DNA from: Sclerotiophoma versabilis
Taxonomy: Eukaryota; Ascomycota; Dothideomycetes; Pleosporales; Didymellaceae
DNA length: 64,000 nucleotides
Assembly (NCBI GenBank): GCA_012274445.1
Contig: JAAROD010000080.1
Location: 1,302,001 to 1,366,000 of the forward strand
Direction of reading: 5' to 3'
In this document: in pieces, positions 11,087 to 22,056 of the stretch
How positions within the stretch are numbered: the first letter of the stretch is position 1
How the letters are laid out: each line of letters opens with the position of its first letter
Program-made: the position numbers and the translations under genes
The notes under the pieces: generated by a model
Seen by the model: the letters and a program-made list of their open reading frames with translations, nothing else
What the model was told of the DNA's origin: nothing
The model's database searches: none

Positions 11087-11970
11087 CTTGCTGAGCTTGC
11101 CGTATTGCTGGATTAGGACGCAGCATGCTGAGGTCGCTGCATTATTGGATCCAGGAAACGATTGTATTTGTAGCGATGGGCGTTCTGGGGCGCACTTTCT
11201 GTCTAGTCTAGCACATTGTCAGCTTGCATTGGGTTGGGCTTTGTAGCATTAGCTTCTTCGACTTGATTTATTATAGGGAGATACCACGAGTAAGGAGTTG
11301 GATTGGGACACTACACCTAATGCATCAATCACTACGAGTCGTCGTGTACATGAGCAAATGCGTCTGGCGTGCAGTTGTCACTGCAGATCAGTGCATGTTG
11401 TGCCGCCCCTCGCCTACAAGCATTTGACTATAGCTTCGAATCACAACGCTTCGCTTTCCGCTTTCGCTCGCAGCCGCATTATACCTACTTCGTGCCGTGC
11501 ACAGCATCAATGTTGCACGCAACAGCGGCAGACATGCAAGGCAGGTGGCCGGGGTGACGGAGACTTTGCGCTGTGTGACATCTGCGCGGGTCAACGGCGT
11601 GAGCTGTCACTTCGTCCAGCGCTCGGCTGGACCTTCCACTTCCCCATCTGTGGCTGGTGATGAGGCTGAATTTAGCGCCGGCTGTTGACGGTGAGATAAG
11701 AACGATAAGCCTTACATTGCGGGGACCGCGGAGAGATCAGCACACGCAAAAGGCGCCGACGACGGCTATCATCCTTGGTATTAGTCACGTTTCGAGAATG
11801 TAACGGGCAGTGTTTGTTCCTCTCAGCCTCTCGGACTGTGACTCTTCGTTTGTGAAGAGCGATACTATCTTCTTCATCTTCGTTTGCGTTGAAGTCTGAC
11901 CTGTCTCCAGCCTCTCCTACTTTCTTACCATCTTACTGCGGGCTGGCGACCCTCGTTGCAATTGCCCACA
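11087..11970. other. Intergenic region, SAS3 3' side to P450 5' side
   Basis: 884 bp between two plus-strand genes. I recognise no gene or repeat. Pyrimidine-rich tracts near 11850-11960 resemble a fungal promoter or 5' UTR just ahead of the P450 start. Confidence 0.5.
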
Positions 11971-13928
11971 ATGCTATCCCTCTCAACATTCGTTTTGCTA
12001 GCACCGCTAATCTTGCTGCTGCAAGTCCTCATCTCCTACATCTCGAACCCTGTACGCAGAATCCCTGCTGCACATCCCCTGGCGCCGTTCACAAGTCTCT
12101 GGATATCCTCAATTCGATGGCGGAAGATCGAAAACGCCACACTGAAGGACGCGCATGATCGCTTGGGGCCAATTGTCTGCTTGGGACCAAAGGAGATCAG
12201 CGTCAATTGCGTAAAGGGTGGCATTAGGGAAGTGTATGCAGGCGGATTTGAGAAGAGAGATGCGGTGAGTGGATACAATTGGTATGGATTCTTCACCAAT
12301 TACGGGTATGTATAACCCAAGTTCGTATCGTGTGGGAGATGAATTTCTAATGGTCATGTAGAAACCACAACATGTTCTCCACAGGTCTCAACAAGCCGCA
12401 TTCCGCGCGCAAGCGCATGTTGAGTAACATCTACAGCAAGTCTGTAGTCTTTGCTTCGCCTGTTCTCCAGTCTCAGGTGTCTGTGATATTGTATCAAAGA
12501 TTTCTGCCGCGTCTGGCTTCCATCTACGCTGGAGCGGAGAGAGGCGTCTTCGAAGCTTCGAGCTTGATAAGCGCTGGTACCATGGATATCGTCACATCCT
12601 ACATCTTTGGCCTAAAAGCAAGCTCGAACCTCATCGACAATCCTGATCAATTGGCTTGGTTCCTAGATCTCTACAAATCTCGTCACGGATGGACTTTCTG
12701 GCCACAGGAGTATCCACGGTTGACGAGCTTTCTGAGCAAATGGCTCGGGATTAGGTTGTCGCCGAAGTGGGTTGATGTGGCTAACGCAGAAATCGAGAAG
12801 TGGACCAAGAAGATGTGTGATGGCGCTGCCGATGTGGTGCAACAGGGTAGTGCAAAGACGGAGGAAGTGCCATCGGTGTACCAGCAGCTCTCTGTCGCCG
12901 TAACGAAGGACGTAAAGAAGAACGACATGGGCGATGTGGACACTGAAGCTGTTATAGCAAGTGAGGTGCTCGACCATCTTGCAGCTGGCTTCGACACGTC
13001 TGCAATCACACTCACATATATCGTCCACGAGCTCTCCACGCACAAGACCATCCAGTCTCGCCTACAGCAGGAACTCCAAACCCTTTCGCCACGACTTGTC
13101 GCGTCTTCGTCGCCCAATTTACCGAATTCAAAGACTCTCGACGCACTTCCAGTCTTACATGCCGTTATCTGGGAGACACTGAGGCTTCACTCTGCAATCC
13201 CGGGCCCTCAGCCGCGGTTCACACCGCCACAAGGGTGCCAACTCGGTCCTAATGGGGAGTATTTTGTGCCAGCGGGAGTCAGAGTCAGCGCGAGTGCTGG
13301 CGTGCTGCATCAGAACGAGGATGTCTACGAGCGCGCCGGCGAGTGGAGGCCAGAGCGATGGTTGGATCTCGATAAGATCGACGAGGAGAAGCGGAAGGAC
13401 ATGGAAAGCAGATGGTTCTGGGCTTTTGGCAGGTCAGTACATGCACCCAACAGGTTTTCGCGACTCTTTGGCTTACCAATTGCAGTGGTGGACGGATGTG
13501 TGTGGGCTCCCATCTCGCAGTATATCGTAAGTGCAAAATCTTTTCTGCCGTTTGTCCCCTCACTAAGCCCGGCTTTGCGTCTCTTCTGCTTCGTTTTTAC
13601 AGCATTTTGGGTTGGGGTCTCGAAGAGATGTGTTCACAGAGATTGTCTTTCCACCGTTGTCGGCTGATTGGCCTGGTGAACACCATTGGCATATTGGAGC
13701 CAATGCAGTGGGGATACGGCAGCGGTGCACATCGTCAATTGGGACAAGCATGCGAGAAACTGTGCTGACATAGATGCAGAGATGAAGTATATTGTCGCTG
13801 CGCTATACTCGAACTATAGCACAACGGTGGTTGATGATACTGGCATAAAACAGTCGGATTCGTACACTGCCCCACCAAAGGGCGACAAGCTCGTCATTCG
13901 GTTGGAGAAGATGGAGGCACAAGTATGA
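11971..13928 (+). CDS. Cytochrome P450 monooxygenase
   Basis: Four exons, 11971-12305, 12362-13432, 13486-13526 and 13780-13928, give 531 residues. An N-terminal membrane anchor (LSTFVLLAPLILLLQ) is followed by a proline-rich hinge. The I-helix has AGFDTS (about 320-325), the K-helix ETLR (383-386), and the PERF-like region reads RPERWLD. The heme loop FGSGGRMCVG (Cys about 474) appears only after splicing across 13433-13485. The product is an ER-bound microsomal monooxygenase with unknown substrate. The last intron (13527-13779, 253 nt) is much longer than the others. Its acceptor was chosen because it gives VYQMKYIVAALYSNY, the expected helix after the heme loop. An acceptor six bases earlier would give VYHAEMKY. 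No biosynthetic partner genes are adjacent. Confidence 0.88.
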
Positions 13929-14090
13929 AAGGTGTCGAAATGAATGTGAGTATCAATACAAAGTCTATGCAGGGCGTTGTACCCCGCTATCAAGGATCGG
14001 GGAAGCGGTACCCCACAGGACAACAGCTCAATAAGTGATGGGGTGCATGTACGCCGTAGCGTGTATGTTTCGTGTCGCAAGCGGCATCGG

Positions 14091-14901
14091 TCAAGCTTGA
14101 TCCCCGGAGACTGCGCAATGCCTCCGTGGTTTGTTGAGGCGTGTAGTGAGCCATGGTAACGCCGAGCGGGGTGCGGGAGGATGACGCAGGAGCACAAAGT
14201 GAATGTCCTCGTTGGTGGCAGCATCATTTTGGTGCAGATTCAAAGCATCAATAATGCATTCGAGCGCTGACTTGATTGATCTGAGTGCGTTGCCGATATC
14301 TGACCTATCTGAACGCATGATAATCTCAAATTCTTCACTGCCATTCGACCCCTCACTGTGCCGGTAGAGGTGGGTCCATGGCGTGCTTTGCCAGTTATGT
14401 GCTCGTGTCAAGATGGATCGACTCAGTCGAGAAGTTTCCAGGCCATCGAGACCTTGAATCTGATTAGGACTGACCATGCAGATTTTCTTTGTTTTAGAGC
14501 TGTAGCGCATTCGTGTGTAACCAGTGACGGTGGGTATGTCCGAAATCTCCCCTTGGCTTTGCACCCAGGCCCACAAATATGCATTCCAGGTACGCAACCG
14601 ACAGAGCTGCTTATGTTGAGGACTGTCGGGTTGGGATAGATGACAGGTATACTTTTTGCATCGAGCGTTCATTGGAAAATTCAACTAAGAAGCGGTCGCC
14701 GAATGCCCTCGTCTCGACAGTCTGTTGCTCCAAGTCGAGATAGTGCATGTCAATGCGGGAACATCGCCGGGTAAAGCAGCAAGGCGCCGTCTGTCTGTTG
14801 GTTTGGGCAATGTGGCCAGACTCAAGGAATAAAGACTGAGTGGAAACGCCAGTCAAGGGCCTAGTATCGCAGCCTGAAGCTGCAGTACGCGACGAGCGCA
14901 T
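14091..14901 (-). CDS. Hypothetical protein (doubtful gene)
   Basis: Possible two-exon gene: 14901-14653 and 14606-14091, joined by a 46-nt intron with a GTATAC donor and AAGCAG acceptor. Two long open frames join in phase to give about 254 residues with ordinary amino acid composition. I recognise no domain. The second exon is rich in charged and hydrophobic helices (for instance RSIKSALECIIDALNLH). The branch site is weak. It could equally be chance open frame or a gene remnant. It converges on the P450 gene. Confidence 0.3.
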
Positions 14902-17900
14902 CGTACGCTAACATCTGGAGTGATCGATACAGATTGTCGAAAATAACGCTGCTAGGTGGGTTTCCGCTTTTGTCGTTACTTCTTCGGCTGTGATATGACC
15001 GGGCGAACGTACATCTATCGACTGAAAATGCAAAACTCTCGTCGCAGTCCTCACGTGGGGTCGATCTTGCGCGAAGAGAAGGAGACAAAGTACTGCTCGT
15101 CTTTGTTGCATCTGAGGCTCACAGGTTGATTCCACTTCACAGTCTTAGGTAAGGGAAGATGCAGCATCAGCAGATCGAAACACGTGAAAATTGGGCGTAC
15201 AATGTCGCCTATTTGAGTGCATCTGATGGTAACTATGAAGCAATAGTCGAAAGGTAGCCTGGCAATACGATCCTAGTAGTTCTGTATACTACCAACAAGA
15301 GCATTTTAATGATGAAGAAAGCGGTTTGAAGGATCTACCGACAAGATATTGAAGATTTACGATCTGACCAAATTCATAGAGAGTGAGACTCCGTTACTTA
15401 TTGCAGGTGTGCGCCGTTACCTCGAGCAGAGCGAGCAAATGGGTAGTGTAGCGTATGTTATTGGTGTTGGACAGTCCAGTAGCAGACATTGACGCAACCA
15501 AGTGCGGATGTGACTGGACAGCAACAGCAAACTATAGATGGTTGGTTCGAAAGGCACCCAAAACTTTCGCAACCACCGCTTATGGCATAATACCTCTACA
15601 TAGCGATCAGGACTCGAGAACTGCATAGCGAATGCTCGCAGCAAAATCGTTCTCACCATAAAGTTAACGCGCTAGGTCACAACCGCTGCCACAATGCGAG
15701 CCGGTTCCTGCATTCACAACTGTGAAGACAATCGCCAGACTGTTCACAAGCTCATTAACAGTTGGCGGCTGCGCATCGAATGCCATCGTTGTCGGAATGG
15801 GACAATCGTCGCGTATTGCAAAAAGGTGCCATAGTCGTCGTAACTGCATGCAGTCGCACTGCGTCTGCAGCGTCTGTCAACCGGTGCGAATAAGCAGGAT
15901 CAAGCGAGCTCAAGCGCTCTGAACGGTCGCCGGGAAGCCACGACGATACTCCAGGTCTGATCTATTCGAATGAGCTGTGAGTAGCAGATTTCCGCCTTTG
16001 TAAGAGTGCCGCTGGTATCGCCGCACTACAAGAGCATGGGTCTGATATATTTAGCTGGCCTGGAAGCAATTTCTTGCTGAGGTGAGTGCTGTGGCTAAGC
16101 TGGGCGCAGACGGGGATACGGATGTTTGTACAACGTCGTAGAATTCAACCGTATGCGGACAGGGCGGCTAGCGGCCCTTCGTAGATGTCAAGTCCAGCTG
16201 CCGTGAGAGTCGCCGCCGATCATCTGTTCGCCAACATCTTGCGACCTTCAACGCCATCACAGATCCGTCGTCCTTTGTCCTCCGGTCGCAGTAGGCCGTG
16301 CACGTCAGCCTCACGTTTGTCAAGCTGCGCAGCACGCTATGCCCACGCGCCGGCTTTCTGGGTTGCGCCATTGCGTTGTCTCGAAGCAAGTCTGGAACCT
16401 GGAGTCGTACCGTTGTTGTCATCTGCGGTGTGACATAGCGGCTATTATAGCTCTTTGAGATAGATCCTTACGACGATGCCCAGTCTCGAGGTGGTCCTGG
16501 GAACGGCACACCCAGATGTACTAGCCGCCATGTGCATAGAGTATCCCGTACTACATTCAACGCGGCGATAGGCTGGGTCGACGAATATGAGCGTCGTCCG
16601 ATCAATGAGCTATGAGTTTCGGTCGCGCAGCTGCGCGTTGCATACTTGGGGTGAGTTGCTTGACGGCGGTGGTCTGCATGACAGGCTGGGCATCATAAGT
16701 AGTCATGTTCTCATCTTCCTGAGCGGTGACTGCAAAGGCTAAACCCCCAAGCCCCGGGCTGTTTAGGCATAGACGAGCTTGAGGTTGCACTCGTTATACA
16801 AATGCGCCCGGAGGTCTGGCTATTGCTTTGACAGTGTCCTGTAATGTGCTCGAAACTGGGAGCGACGTCGATTGAGGCACAGCTCGTATCCTCCTACGCT
16901 CTGCAACACCGACCTTCTCGATCGATCTGTGGCGCCAGAGTAGCTGGAATCTGGTATGGACGTTTGAGTGTAAGCGATGAGAGATTTCCGAACACCCGGT
17001 ATGCTTCGAAATCGGCTTAGCTGGGAATGGTGTACAGTCGACGCTCTCAGCATTATCGGTGTGTTGGGCCGCTTCTCTTCAGCAAACACCCATCTCTGTC
17101 CACCCCGGTGACTTCCTCTGCGTTCGTAGCATAGGTACGTGCACCGTCAGGAAAAGCTAATGCCCACTGAGGTCGGATTCCCAGATTTGCAATCACGACC
17201 AACGAGCTGAATACGGACGGGTTTGCAAGGTCGTAGGGGTAGCGCAGATTGATACAGCCAAACACAGATTTCAGCAGTGTTAGCTTGATGGCTAGAAGTC
17301 AAAAGAGAGTGAAAGGGTGAGGGCCACAACAGGCAGAAGGAATTGACTCGGAGAGAAGCTGGTGTCGCCCTATGCACGGAGGTTCCCTGACATACTTGAC
17401 GCCGCCTTTGCGTATCGACTAGCTCGCCCAAACTGGTAGCGGACGGAACTTGCTAGTCGGAGATCGCAGAGCTAACGATCGTCGTGGCGTTCAAGCAGCT
17501 CGGCGCCCGTTGAGCTTTGGCACTAGAGTCAAAGCGGCGACCCGGCTTCGCGTCTGGTAGCTCTCGTGCAAGGCCATAGGACAACAGCGGAGGGCCCCGG
17601 CTCAAACGCTACGGCAAGGTACCTTTGCAACAACTATCGAGTGCAATATTTCCTCTTCAAGCTGGCCTCTACTGTAGCCGAGAGTGAGCCTCGCATTTCT
17701 CACTGCCCCTCGTCCTTCACACTCACCCTGCATTACTTGCAGATTGCACACGACTTGTGCCCACGCCCACGCCTCCCCTGGTTCCTGTCCTGCCTGCATT
17801 GCGCTACTCTGCGGGAGAAGCTTCCAACGGCCACCCACCTTTGTCTCTAGACCCTAAGGCACGCCCCTACCACGCTTCGGTCCCACAGCCGAACAGCTTC

Positions 17901-18803
17901 AGACAGAGACAGCATTTAGGCCGTACCCTCCCACCATTTCCTGAGAGAAAAGCCGCCCCATGTGCTGTACATCAAGCATCTAAGACCTCATGTATATCCA
18001 CCTGAGACGTCGCGGATCCCACTGAAGACTGCGCCGGCCGTGTTTGTGTGTGTGTCTGTGGGTTGACCATCGAGGGGAGTGCTGGTGGGTTTATGCCGCG
18101 GAAGGGACGAGTGTGCACAGGTCCAACCTTGGTTCAGGCTTCGACTGGACTCTGCAGCATCACCGACGGTGCAGGCGCTGCGCATCTGCCTGCTCGCGCA
18201 TACGTATTCGCGCCGTTGTTCTTTATTCCATTGAGGGTCTTGCACCACCAGACTGTCTGGAATCTGGTTCGTCCCGAGCCGCGACCCAATCTGGAGCCGG
18301 CCATCGTCAATAAGGAACCTTTGCGAGCGGGGTCATTACCATCGATTGCACTACAAGGCCAAAGAGTGAACGGTCGACGTAGCTATTGGTGAATCACCAC
18401 TGCCTGCTTGAGGAACAGAAGGAAAGCGCCTGTGGGAGTGACGAGTCACCAATACCTCCCCAATCATCCATCGTCATTGCCCAAGAAAGTACAGAGACTT
18501 ACCTGGACATCCATAACCCACACGCGAACTTGGTCCTCCCACTGACTTTCTTACGAACTCTGCTTTCTCCCTCCAACAAACTTCCTTTCCACGTCCTACA
18601 ACTTTGGCTACTACCATCATTCCCACCTTTAGTTTGCAGACAACCAAGATTATTCTATAACCCTTCCGCGAACGGGACTCTCGAGCTGTACGTCTCTTAC
18701 TCTCTTCGGCATCACTACTCCTGCCACCCGGTCCTGCCAGCCAGGTCTTCTCGTCTGCCACCCCGACCGAGGGACAACTCTGCCTGTGGGACGACCACCC
18801 AAG
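14902..18803. other. Long gene-poor region upstream of the velvet gene
   Basis: About 3.9 kb with only short, mutually overlapping frames on both strands and no motif I recognise. A short TG-rich run lies near 18042-18058. The last 400 bp are rich in CT tracts (for example around 18540-18600), typical of fungal promoters and 5' leaders, and probably belong to the velvet gene. I found no transposase, reverse transcriptase or terminal repeat. Confidence 0.5.
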
Positions 18804-19862
18804 ATGTCGCTCCTAACATACCCTTTAAACAGCTTCCACATCCACGTGAAGCAACAGCCTCAAGAGGCTCTGGTCGTGGCCAAGGGCAAAGAGAAAGCAC
18901 GCAAAGCGATTGACCCGCCACCCATCGTTCAGCTGGAGGTCAAGCCTACCGCCGATCCCCAGAAAAATTTCCTCCAAAATCCTTACCTGTTCGTAGTTGT
19001 CAGTCTATACAAAGCCGAGCGAGATGAGCCCTTACCCGGCAGCGACTCCATGACGGGCACTCTGTCATCGTCGCTGCATCGTCTTAAGGACATCGACAAC
19101 ACTGAAATTGGACTCTTCGTGTTTGGAGACATCTCCATCAAGATGCTCGGAACCTACAGGCTGCACTTTCGACTGTACGAGTTCAGCCCTGACACATTCA
19201 ACGCTCAGCATCTGGCATCTACATCTAGCAACAAGTTCAGCGTCTTGGCACCCAAAGACTTCAGAGGCATGGACCAGTCTACTCATCTTAGCCGTCTAAT
19301 TGCCGACCAGGGTGTCCGTCTCCGATTACGCAAGGAGGCCAGAACTGCAGCTGGTACCAAACGTTCGTACCCTTACGACAGTCCTGTCAGCATCGCCCAA
19401 GCTCACCCAAGCCTGCCCAACGAGTATTCCTCCTCCTACGAGGGAGAACACTCACCCATCAAGCGAGAGAGCACGTATAACTCAGCCAGCCATACCGAGG
19501 CGTCAAATCATTCCACCATAGAGCAATCCTACGGTGCCCAGCCCCCATACAAGCGCTCCTACCCACCGTATCCTTCTACTGGGCAACAGTCTGCCATCGC
19601 CGCCCCTTACAGCATGATGAGCCATTCGAGCATCGTCGGACATCACACCAGTCTCATCAGTCCTCCGGGTCTCCTGCCTTCCAATACAAGTTCAGCGTAC
19701 TCCGTCGACAATACAGGCTTGTATGGCAGCTCCCCCTACCCAAGCTCTAGTTCTGCTTACCCAAGTTCCGGTTCTGCTTATCAGGGCGCAACCGCTCAAT
19801 ACCCGAACACAAGCTACACCAGCATGTTCTTCCCCAGCTACGATAGCAACATACCACGCTAG
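18804..19862 (+). CDS. vosA: Velvet-family regulator, VosA-like
   Basis: An intronless gene of 352 residues with an ATG at 18804 (MSLLTYPLN). The frame continues upstream only without ATG. The velvet domain fills about residues 5-175: KQQPQEALV, DPPPIVQLEV, QNPYLFVVVSLY, then LHRLKD, FVFGDISIK and DQGVRLRLRKEAR. The domain is a nuclear DNA-binding and dimerisation fold resembling NF-kappaB. VosA represses conidiation, keeps spores viable, and pairs with VelB. Assignment to VosA rather than VelC rests on GKEKARK in place of the RxCGFG motif and on the LRLRKEAR end of the domain. It is less sure than the family call. The C-terminal half is a Ser/Tyr/Pro-rich tail without recognised domains. Confidence 0.82.
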   Translation: MSLLTYPLNSFHIHVKQQPQEALVVAKGKEKARKAIDPPPIVQLEVKPTADPQKNFLQNPYLFVVVSLYKAERDEPLPGSDSMTGTLSSSLHRLKDIDNTEIGLFVFGDISIKMLGTYRLHFRLYEFSPDTFNAQHLASTSSNKFSVLAPKDFRGMDQSTHLSRLIADQGVRLRLRKEARTAAGTKRSYPYDSPVSIAQAHPSLPNEYSSSYEGEHSPIKRESTYNSASHTEASNHSTIEQSYGAQPPYKRSYPPYPSTGQQSAIAAPYSMMSHSSIVGHHTSLISPPGLLPSNTSSAYSVDNTGLYGSSPYPSSSSAYPSSGSAYQGATAQYPNTSYTSMFFPSYDSNIPR

Positions 19863-22056
19863 GAGCGTTCATCTTCACCGTGCTAGGGTTCGCCTCAGAA
19901 ATGCACAGAAGAGGGCTTACAGGATGCTTTTGTAATTTTTTTTATAGATGGTGTTAATGGTGTGCAACATGGAATGCATATGGGCTGGCGTTGGTTACAA
20001 CACAAATTCTTCCAGATGGTTAGGCATTACAAGGCGTTCATGGCAGCATAAGAGGACCGGCGTGCTGGCGTCATCGGAAGAAAGCCAGTCTTACAGCGCG
20101 TAAGCATACGTCTGCTGTCCTCTGGGCATGATTTCTTGTTTCATTTCCGGAAGACAGCCAGCCTCATTTGGTGTCAACTGGGTGTTATTCTCCCTTAGTT
20201 TTGCAGAAGACAAACCGGCCTCATCTGGTGCGAACTGTATGATATTTTGTTTCGCTTTCGGAAGACAACTAGTTTTGTGCATGAGAATGCATCTAGTGTC
20301 AACTGGGTATAACTTTTCTTTTCTTTGTACCATTGACGAACATGAGCGTTGGGCACCGCTATCCCCATAGGTTGGTAAATTGATAATATTTCTAGACAAA
20401 ATGGAAAGCCCAGAGGCTTGACCCAATCAAGCCCCTCAAGTGTGGGTTATCACACCGCAGATACGAACATCACTGTCAAAGTCCGATGATAACTTCCCGC
20501 ACAACGAGCTCTCTCACGGTTGAAAGTCACAGACGTGCGACGCAAGGGAAAAGTTCAGCACCCTCCAAACCATACTTGATGATTCACAAATGTTTCAACA
20601 GCAACCAGCTTGTAGGATGTGCGACAAGCCCAATCGATAGCACTTCCAGCAACCCTTGTCCATCCTTTATCTCTATAACTTTACCCGACATTAACAACGC
20701 TCTGCATCCCTGTCCAATTTTCAAACCTTTTTTTTCCCACAGTGACATCTGACACGCAGGCTAATCACGATCTACAACCTATTGCCGGACGCCACATCAT
20801 CTCAACGCCGCCCTATCAGCAACTCTCGAACCCAAATTACTCATGAGTCTCAATTCCAACCCCTCGTTGTTTGATCTTGTTGGCCCGGGCCTGTTGCCTC
20901 CGGATCGTGTCCTCCGACCGGCTAACGCGTGGGACGAACGCGTCCGCCGCACCACGTTACGAGCTGCACGCGTCTGTTACCGCGCTTTTTGACCTGACAC
21001 GCGCGGAGCAGTTACCGGTCAAACAAGCGCATCAACGATCCTACCATGTTCACCGTTCAAGCGCTTGAGCAAAAAATGGTGGTGCGGGTGCGGGCCTCCC
21101 GATACGTTTCCAAACCCCTTCCTCTGGACCAGCGCCCAACGTGAGCGAGCTAAGCGATTGCGTGCATGCTGCAAGCGTCACTTCTCTCCACCGCTCAACG
21201 TTAGTGGGGAACGCAAGGCAACGCAGCGAAACGAAACGGATTGATCTAGCTGAAGCGACATGTCATCCCATCGTGTGAGCACGGCTGCTTGCATGGAGCA
21301 GAAGCACAGATGTCAGGCCAAACAAGTGTCCTTTCATCCTCGGTGCAAATAAACTTCGCCGGAGGCCAGCCGGCGCGCCCCACACTGCCCGCTAGTCAGC
21401 CAGCACGGAACGCTTTGCGACTTGTCCAGAGTAGAAAAGGTTTGGCGTCGCCTGCAGCTGTCAGACCATGTTGGAGCGACAGGGTAGCAGGCTTGCTGAT
21501 CGTCGTGAGTGGCCCGGCTGTGTAGAGCTTGAGGGGTGGTGCCGGATGGCGCGCATGCAGATTCAGTCATGTGATTTAGCGTCAAGATGGTGAGAGCTGC
21601 ATCGGGGATGGTGGATTTCTGGACTTGGCGGAGTTGGGTTAGGTGATTGGTGCGGAGGAGATGAAGCTGGAAAGAACTCTGCTGAAGGTTTTCATCAGGT
21701 GAGGTCAGTAAGTTAGAAGACTATTAGAAAGCATGTGAAGATGTCAATTCGAACGCAATGCATGCCCGTCTGCTGAGTGCACCGAGATCTGTATCCGTCA
21801 TTCATGTTTAAACCATGGACATCTCGGAGCTACGTATGGAAGAAAACATATGAGAAAGAAGCAAGCTTTTGGCCGCCATAATATGTAGGATCTCAAACGT
21901 GCAAAAGTTCTAAGTCGCTCCTTTCGTTCATCATGCTGGTAGTGAATAGCAACTCTGCAGTCAAAATACCAAGATGATTCGGTTGTCAAGCCCAGTTCCC
22001 CTGCTGCCTATTGTGAGTTCCCGCTGATCGGCACTCTGAGCATACACTTCAGCTGT
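19863..22056. other. Intergenic region downstream of the velvet gene
   Basis: About 2.2 kb between the velvet gene and the 3' end of the Hsp70-like pseudogene. Apart from the degenerate tandem repeat at about 20126-20316 I see only short unrelated frames. No RNA gene was recognised. Confidence 0.5.
20126..20316. repeat. Degenerate tandem repeat, about 57-bp unit
   Basis: About three and a half diverged copies in direct orientation. Recurring landmarks are GGAAGACA or GCAGAAGACA, then GGCCTCAT or GCCTCAT, then GGTGTCAACTGGGT. The minus-strand translation shows the same period: two 19-residue units ending PDEAG and PNEAG, and a shorter third beginning CLPEMKQ. It lies outside any supported gene. 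Confidence 0.6.

Noticed and set aside
11971..13928. Secondary-metabolite gene cluster around the P450
   Set aside because: No polyketide synthase, peptide synthetase, terpene synthase or transporter is nearby. Neighbours are housekeeping or regulatory genes.
14902..18803. Transposon remnant in the gene-poor stretch
   Set aside because: I found no transposase or reverse transcriptase motif, terminal repeat or obvious compositional shift.
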